Below are positions 59,314-64,000 of a DNA stretch of 64,000 bases, piece after piece. The notes under the pieces are model-generated. The model made no database searches, had not been told where the DNA came from, and saw only the letters and a list, made by a program, of their open reading frames with translations. Where the stretch lies: contig NC_026656.2 of the NCBI RefSeq assembly GCF_000004075.3, positions 13,206,001-13,270,000 on the forward strand, in the 5' to 3' direction. Every line of letters starts with the position of its first letter. Within the stretch, counting starts at the first letter, position 1. The position numbers and the translations under genes were made by a program. This DNA comes from Cucumis sativus (lineage: Eukaryota; Streptophyta; Magnoliopsida; Cucurbitales; Cucurbitaceae).

Positions 59314-61455
59314 AAGTGAAGCTTTGGAATTCGATCATCTTTCTCATGATCAAAACAACAACAACAACAACAAACAGAAGAAACCAGACTCTGCTATTTT
59401 CTTCCCCTTTTACAGCTTTTTTTTTTTTTTTTTTTTTCCCTTTGAAACTTGTAATCTTTAGTGTTCTATGTTGTTGTGTAATGGAATGTAATTTTTAGGG
59501 GTTTGAGATATCTTCTTCTTTTTTTTCTTCTTAAATATATTCTCTTCAAAAGTTAATGTTTTTCTATTCTGACGTGGGGATGATTTGAAGGCAGTAATTA
59601 TGGGTTTGAATTTGATTGATTGATTGATTTTTGATTTAAGAGTGGTGGAGCCACCAGAGAGGAAAACAGGGGTTTGTTTTGTATGGCAATCCCAAAAAGA
59701 CACTTGTATGATAATGGCATGGTTAGGTCTTTCTTTAGCATATGGTTGAAATTTGCAATTGGGAACTTATAAAGAGGACCCTTTATTTAATGCTCCAATA
59801 TGCTTCTCTTCCATTCAACCTTCTTGGGATTTGGATATTTCTGTTTTCAGGGGAGTTTTTCAAATTGCTATTTTTCCACCACTTAATCAATGAGTCCATT
59901 ATTAGAATATTTTAGTTTAAATTATAATTACAATATTTTACTTATAACAATGTATTTGATTTATAAATTACTTAAATTTGAAAAGGAGATAATGAACATT
60001 GTTGTAAGGAATAAAAAAGGATCGTAACTAAAGTTCCAAATGTCCTCTAGTAACATTGTACCTAGTCCATGCTTTAGGTAACTATTTTAATCTAGGGGGT
60101 GTAACATATGTTACCATTAAAGAGAGAAGGTATTAATAAGAAAGATAAAACATTGAATGAGTATTAGATCAATTTGGACACACTCCAACTAGTCTAACTA
60201 TATAATATTTGAGTGTTGAAAAGACTTAAAAAGTAAATCTTAGATAGATAATGATACTAAATTGAACCAATTTTCAGGAGTTCTATTTATTACTTTTATG
60301 GTTATTGTTTACTATTAGCTTTTAATTCTTGGATTCAATGCTTGTGAATTTGGTTGTTAACTTTGTCAATATCTTTGACTTTGACAAAAGCTTTACTTGT
60401 AATAAACACTTGTAGTTGAAGCTTATGGAAAGCCACTATCTTTATGGGTTTTCTATGTTGGGAATCAATCTCATTCTTATAGAATTATGCTCCAAATTTT
60501 AGGTATGGTTGTAGAAATCAAAATCATTAGAAATTGGAGTGAATGTTTGGGAATATAATGACCAATTACTTGATTAATTATTAAAGGAAGGTTAGTGGGT
60601 GAAAAATGTAGATTACCATTTGAGCTAAATGATAATCTACCGTATAGGTAACTATTTAACAAGAAATTGCTAACACTATTACTTTCCCTTTAATTTGATT
60701 TGGTTCACCAATTTTATAAAACTTTCAAATTTAATTTCAACAACACACGAGAATGCATTTGCACCAATTAAAGGTGGGTTTGGTATGTATCACATCCACT
60801 TCAAAATTATACTATTATTATATAAATAGTTCAATCCAAATAACTCTTTTCACCTTTTTATTTGTAGTAAGAGACTTTTAGAATAATAATAATAACTAAA
60901 AAAAATGAATGACACAAAACCCGATCAATCCGATCCAATTCACTTGGGTTGAGTTATTAACTTATTTGAGTTGGGTTGGATTTGAAAACAAAAAAATTTA
61001 TTACAAAATAGCAAAAATTTTAAATGAGCTATAGAAAGTTGGATGAATTTTATTGTATTTATAAACAGTTCAATTTTTTTTTTCTATTTTTGAAAATGTC
61101 CGTTTTTTTCTTTATCTTAATTTTATGAATTATTATTGGATAATGTATTCTGTGACAACTCTTAAAACTACTTTTCTTGATGTAAATTGAGATTGAATGG
61201 TTAATGTAGCATTAGCAATAAGATTGGATCATGAATTGATGTCTCTTCTTGAGCTTCACTTAATTAATTACGTGGTATGTTTTTGTTTCCATAATTAATA
61301 GGATTGATTAAATATATATCCTATACTTCCCAACAACCCATTCCTTCCATTAATCACTAATGTCTATATTTTTATATGTCCAAGTGATTCAATACATTGG
61401 TGGGAAATTAATTAAACAAACAAAAGAGTGGAAGTCTACTAATTAACCCACCAAA
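59314..61455. other. Intergenic region between SBT1.6 and CAF1
   Basis: Contains the SBT1.6 3' UTR ((CAA)n at 59350-59371, T19 run near 59418-59437), then AT-rich DNA. It includes a partial GATAG-family arm near 60995-61110 with the core missing. No coding or RNA gene is seen. Confidence 0.6.
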
Positions 61456-62358
61456 TTAAGTGGACATATAAAAAACAAAATAACAAGGTATATAAAGACT
61501 AAATCTAAGAATGTTGTGATGACAAATCTTCATCTTCATCTTCATCTTCATGGATTCCAGCGTTTCTGAAAAACCATACAAAAAGCCATTACAAACTTTA
61601 GAATTCATGCCGAATCTTTCCACCATCTCAAGATGTGCGGATGCGGTAAGCAAGCTATCTGATCCAGCATTGTGTTTCATTCCAAATCGTTTTAGATTCA
61701 ATAATTTTCCTAATCTTTCAAGTCCAAGTCTTCCATGATCATCTAGTCCTTCACAAAATTTAGCCATATGCTTCAAATCCCTCACAATTCCAACTTCGTT
61801 AACCACCACCGTTGCGAATTCCTCCATTGATTTCGGCAACACTGTGATTAACCCCATCGCTTTGATTAGATAACCTATGTCGTAGAGGCCATGGAAGGTA
61901 ACCCATCGAAAGATGTCACGTTTTCGAAGGATAGGTAGGAATTTTTTAGTGAATGAAGCAATGGGTATTCCATCTTTCTTCATTTTTTTTAAATCCAACC
62001 CATTATGTTCTAAAAACGGAATGGCATATGGAGAATGAGCGTCAGCTTCGAAGTCAAAATCGGAGAAATTAAACTCCCATGAACCGCCAATTTGACCCAA
62101 ATCATCTGAAGCTGTGATACCTAGTTGAATGAGCTTAGTTTGGTTTACATTGAAACAGAAGTCTTTGTAAAGCTCATCATCAATGGAACCCCGTGGAGAT
62201 TGTGCAATAAAGCCAGGGAATTCAGTGTCGATGGTAAGAATGGTGTGGAATCGCAGACATTCATCAAATCGGGCAATTTCTGAATCGAAATTCGAAGCCC
62301 AAACTTGTCGAATCAAAGGCTTTTCTCTTGTCGATCGGGTTTGATTTCTTCCACCCAT
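61456..62358 (-). CDS. CCR4-associated factor 1 (CAF1/POP2-type) poly(A) ribonuclease
   Basis: DEDD-type 3'-5' exoribonuclease that shortens mRNA poly(A) tails as the CAF1 subunit of CCR4-NOT. Single exon, 300 residues; plant CAF1 genes are usually intronless and about 270-290 residues long. Motifs: Exo I LTIDTEFPGF with Asp44 and Glu46, Exo II FHGLYDIGYL with Asp160, Exo III HNAGSDSLLT with Asp234. All four metal ligands are present. RQVWASNFDSEI at the start and LIQLGI are family landmarks. Two departures stand out: Exo II has HGLYD where most CAF1 proteins have HSGYD, and the tail after residue 269 is an (MK)n run from an ATGAAG microsatellite followed by a hydrophobic Phe/Tyr-rich end. 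It belongs to the divergent plant CAF1 group (CAF1-11-like) rather than the stress-induced CAF1a/b type (inference). Confidence 0.9.
   Translation of the reverse strand: MGGRNQTRSTREKPLIRQVWASNFDSEIARFDECLRFHTILTIDTEFPGFIAQSPRGSIDDELYKDFCFNVNQTKLIQLGITASDDLGQIGGSWEFNFSDFDFEADAHSPYAIPFLEHNGLDLKKMKKDGIPIASFTKKFLPILRKRDIFRWVTFHGLYDIGYLIKAMGLITVLPKSMEEFATVVVNEVGIVRDLKHMAKFCEGLDDHGRLGLERLGKLLNLKRFGMKHNAGSDSLLTASAHLEMVERFGMNSKVCNGFLYGFSETLESMKMKMKMKICHHNILRFSLYIPCYFVFYMST
61529..61553 (-). repeat. (CTTCAT)n microsatellite coding for the (Met-Lys)n tail of CAF1
   Basis: Four CTTCAT units on the plus strand read in frame as MKMKMKMK at residues 270-277. The unit is the same hexamer as part of the large array at 14296-15521. 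Length variation here would change the protein without shifting frame. Confidence 0.8.
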
Positions 62359-62447
62359 TTGTTAACGTTGTTTGTTTGATTTTAATTTTGGAAGCTTTGT
62401 TCTTAGAAAGCTGTGGCCTGTGGGGGGGGTTTTGTATATGAAGTGTT

Positions 62448-62457
62448 GTATTTATAG
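62448..62457 (-). promoter_or_regulatory. TATA box of the CAF1 gene
   Basis: CTATAAATAC on the minus strand, about 90 bp upstream of the CAF1 ATG. It is a canonical plant TATA box with appropriate spacing for a leader of about 60 bases. Confidence 0.7.
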
Positions 62458-62458
62458 A

Positions 62459-63247
62459 AACTAATTGGAAAATCCTAATAACTATAGGATTCCTTCACTC
62501 ATAAGGTAATGGCTGAATTTAAATTTCCTTAAGAGAAATGGAAAATAAAATATCTGATTATACTATTTAACTAAAAGATAAAGAATCTGTAAAAAAGATA
62601 AAAAGATAAAGAATAATGATAATGATAAATAATTAATTATTTTACATTTATTATAATTATGTTTATCGTTTTTTAAGATATATCATCTAAAAAACAACGT
62701 AAAGTAATTTCAAGTTCATTTATTTAAATAAAATATAATTGTGTAGTTAAAAATCAATTCCACTTCTATCATATAATAACTTTTTCATCCTTCTTAAATT
62801 TTCAAAATTTCAAATTATTAACCCATAATTCAACTAGAATATTGTACCCAAATCCGAATTTGAATTGTGTTGTCCAAATTTTTTTGTTTAAATATATTTT
62901 GTATGAATTTAAAATCGTTAAGTCTACCTCACGTATTAATAATTAAAATTTATAAAACTTAAAAGGATGAATGTATTACAAACTTCCTAACAATAATTTA
63001 ATTTTGGGTTGGAAGGGTGATTTTAAAAGAAAAATTGAGATGAAAGATTTAATCTAGCAACAATTTAAAAATGTAATCCTTTTTTAAATTGGATTTTAAA
63101 TTTCAATTTTTAAGATGTACCTCGAGCACAATTCAAGATGAAAAAACATTAAAAATATTCTAGAATTTGACATAATTTTTATTTTTCTCATAATTTGTTA
63201 TCAACGGTGAGCTACTGATACTATTAGAATATGGAAATTGAACCTAC
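62459..63247. other. AT-rich spacer without recognised features
   Basis: Upstream of CAF1. No ORF or RNA gene is seen. The next lambda-GST exon, which should follow the fragment at 63248 on the minus strand, was looked for here and not found. Confidence 0.5.
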
Positions 63248-63330
63248 CTCAATCCATGCAGCTAATTTAGGCCTTCCTGATGTCAATCTTGAAAGCCTCC
63301 AATAAGAAAACTTGATACCTTTCAACAAAT
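63248..63330 (-). pseudogene. Frameshifted exon of a lambda-class glutathione transferase (GSTL)
   Basis: The minus strand reads FVERYQVFLLEAFKIDI, then after a shift of one frame GRPKLAAWIE followed by a GTAGGT donor. These two halves are contiguous in plant GSTL proteins (PFVERFQ..F....KIDIT.GRPKLAAWIEE...). A small deletion between them, about 5 bases relative to the expected codons, breaks the frame. No further GSTL exons were found on either side, so it is an isolated relic. An assembly error is possible but would not explain the missing exons. Confidence 0.6.
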
Positions 63331-63705
63331 GAAATCATAAAGAAAAACCCTTCAAAACCCATAAATATACACCAAATTCAAGACACCCTCACTATCCTAA
63401 AATCCAACAACCATACCAGATAAACTAAATCTCTAAAAAAAAAAGTTAAAATTGATGATTCAATTCAAGCCAGAATCTTCCGCATCCATGGCTACAATAG
63501 CAAATCAAATTCAATAACTTCAACAAACTAGAGTCATAAGAATACTTCCAAATAAATATTATGGTGGCGTTAGATTGTGAACTTCCTTCTATCGTTAGAG
63601 GACTGCCAGTGAGTTACCTGTAAAATGAAGAATTTATCAAAAGATGGAGAAAAATCAGTAGTGTACATGAAACTTGAGAAGAATGGTGAAGCAAAGTATA
63701 CATAC

Positions 63706-63796
63706 AGAGCTTGTAGTTTTTTCTCAATAGCGGAAATGGGCAGGACATAATCCGTGTTAGAACGGCAAAACTTCCCATCATGTCTTCTTGCAACAC
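63706..63796 (-). CDS. Possible terminal coding exon of an unidentified gene extending beyond the right edge
   Basis: The minus strand has a TATAG acceptor (at 63798-63797), an open stretch of 91 bases encoding GVARRHDGKFCRSNT then DYVLPISAIEKKLQAL, and a GTATGT donor at 63705. A following acceptor (TTTTACAG near 63620) would place a stop after two bases, so this may be the C-terminal coding end. Further up the minus strand, about 63850-63950, another open string (IIPHKEAAPNYLASL, then VLLEKSK) looks protein-like in one frame. I do not recognise the family. Support is splice-site and composition only. Confidence 0.3.
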
Positions 63797-64000
63797 CTAT
63801 ATTGACTAATGCATTGAACAAAACGTACACCAGTTACACACATAACTAGAGAAAATAGACACCCAGCCAAACTTCGATTTCTCCAGCAAAACCAATGAAG
63901 CAAGATAATTTGGTGCAGCCTCTTTATGGGGAATAATAGTAAAGCTGCATTTGAATTATTGGAAAACAAATTCATACTGCATTTCAATTATTGTGAGTGA

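Noticed and set aside
57226..59353. Minus-strand and alternative-frame ORFs inside the subtilase
   Set aside because: Shadows of the 771-codon SBT1.6 frame, open because its coding region is GC-richer.

Overview
This window looks like nuclear DNA of a dicot plant. It is AT-rich, genes are far apart and split by GT-AG introns, and every recognisable protein has its closest relatives in flowering plants. Dispersed copies of a 'tagcaaaat...gatag...' repeat and of foldback elements resemble repeats I associate with cucurbits (Cucumis type), so a cucurbit is the most likely source. That is an inference, because no marker here is decisive.

Layout. 1-2078: first two exons of a nodulin-like MFS transporter (minus), running off the left edge. 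2.1-10.4 kb: gene-poor AT-rich DNA. 10.46-15.5 kb: a CACTA-like terminus, a decayed ACT-domain protein kinase (STY8/17/46 type), and 1.2 kb of triplet-phased pyrimidine-rich satellite. 15.5-22.2 kb: gene-poor. 22.2-29.5 kb: a tandem segmental duplication holding two intact B3-like genes and one broken copy; its unit includes a copy of the 5' leader of the next gene. 29.5-32.5 kb: cyclophilin CYP21-1. 33.1-34.0 kb: single-domain rhodanese (minus). 37.4-43.0 kb: choline-transporter-like (CTL/SLC44) protein with a decayed LINE in its 3.8-kb first intron. 49.4-50.1 kb: ADF5/ADF9-type actin-depolymerizing factor. 57.0-59.3 kb: intronless subtilase SBT1.6. 61.5-62.4 kb: CAF1-type deadenylase (minus). 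The right edge holds a frameshifted lambda-class GST exon and a possible unidentified exon.

The genes do not form a pathway. The order MFS, CYP21-1, ADF, SBT1.6 matches what I recall of Arabidopsis At4g34950-At4g34980, so the window appears to be an ancient microsyntenic block expanded by repeats and interrupted by B3, rhodanese and CTL genes. I found no CRISPR array, rRNA, tRNA or convincing microRNA gene, and no clearly new multi-gene system. The most informative novelty is the B3/cyclophilin-leader tandem duplication with its conserved RY-type promoter palindrome.
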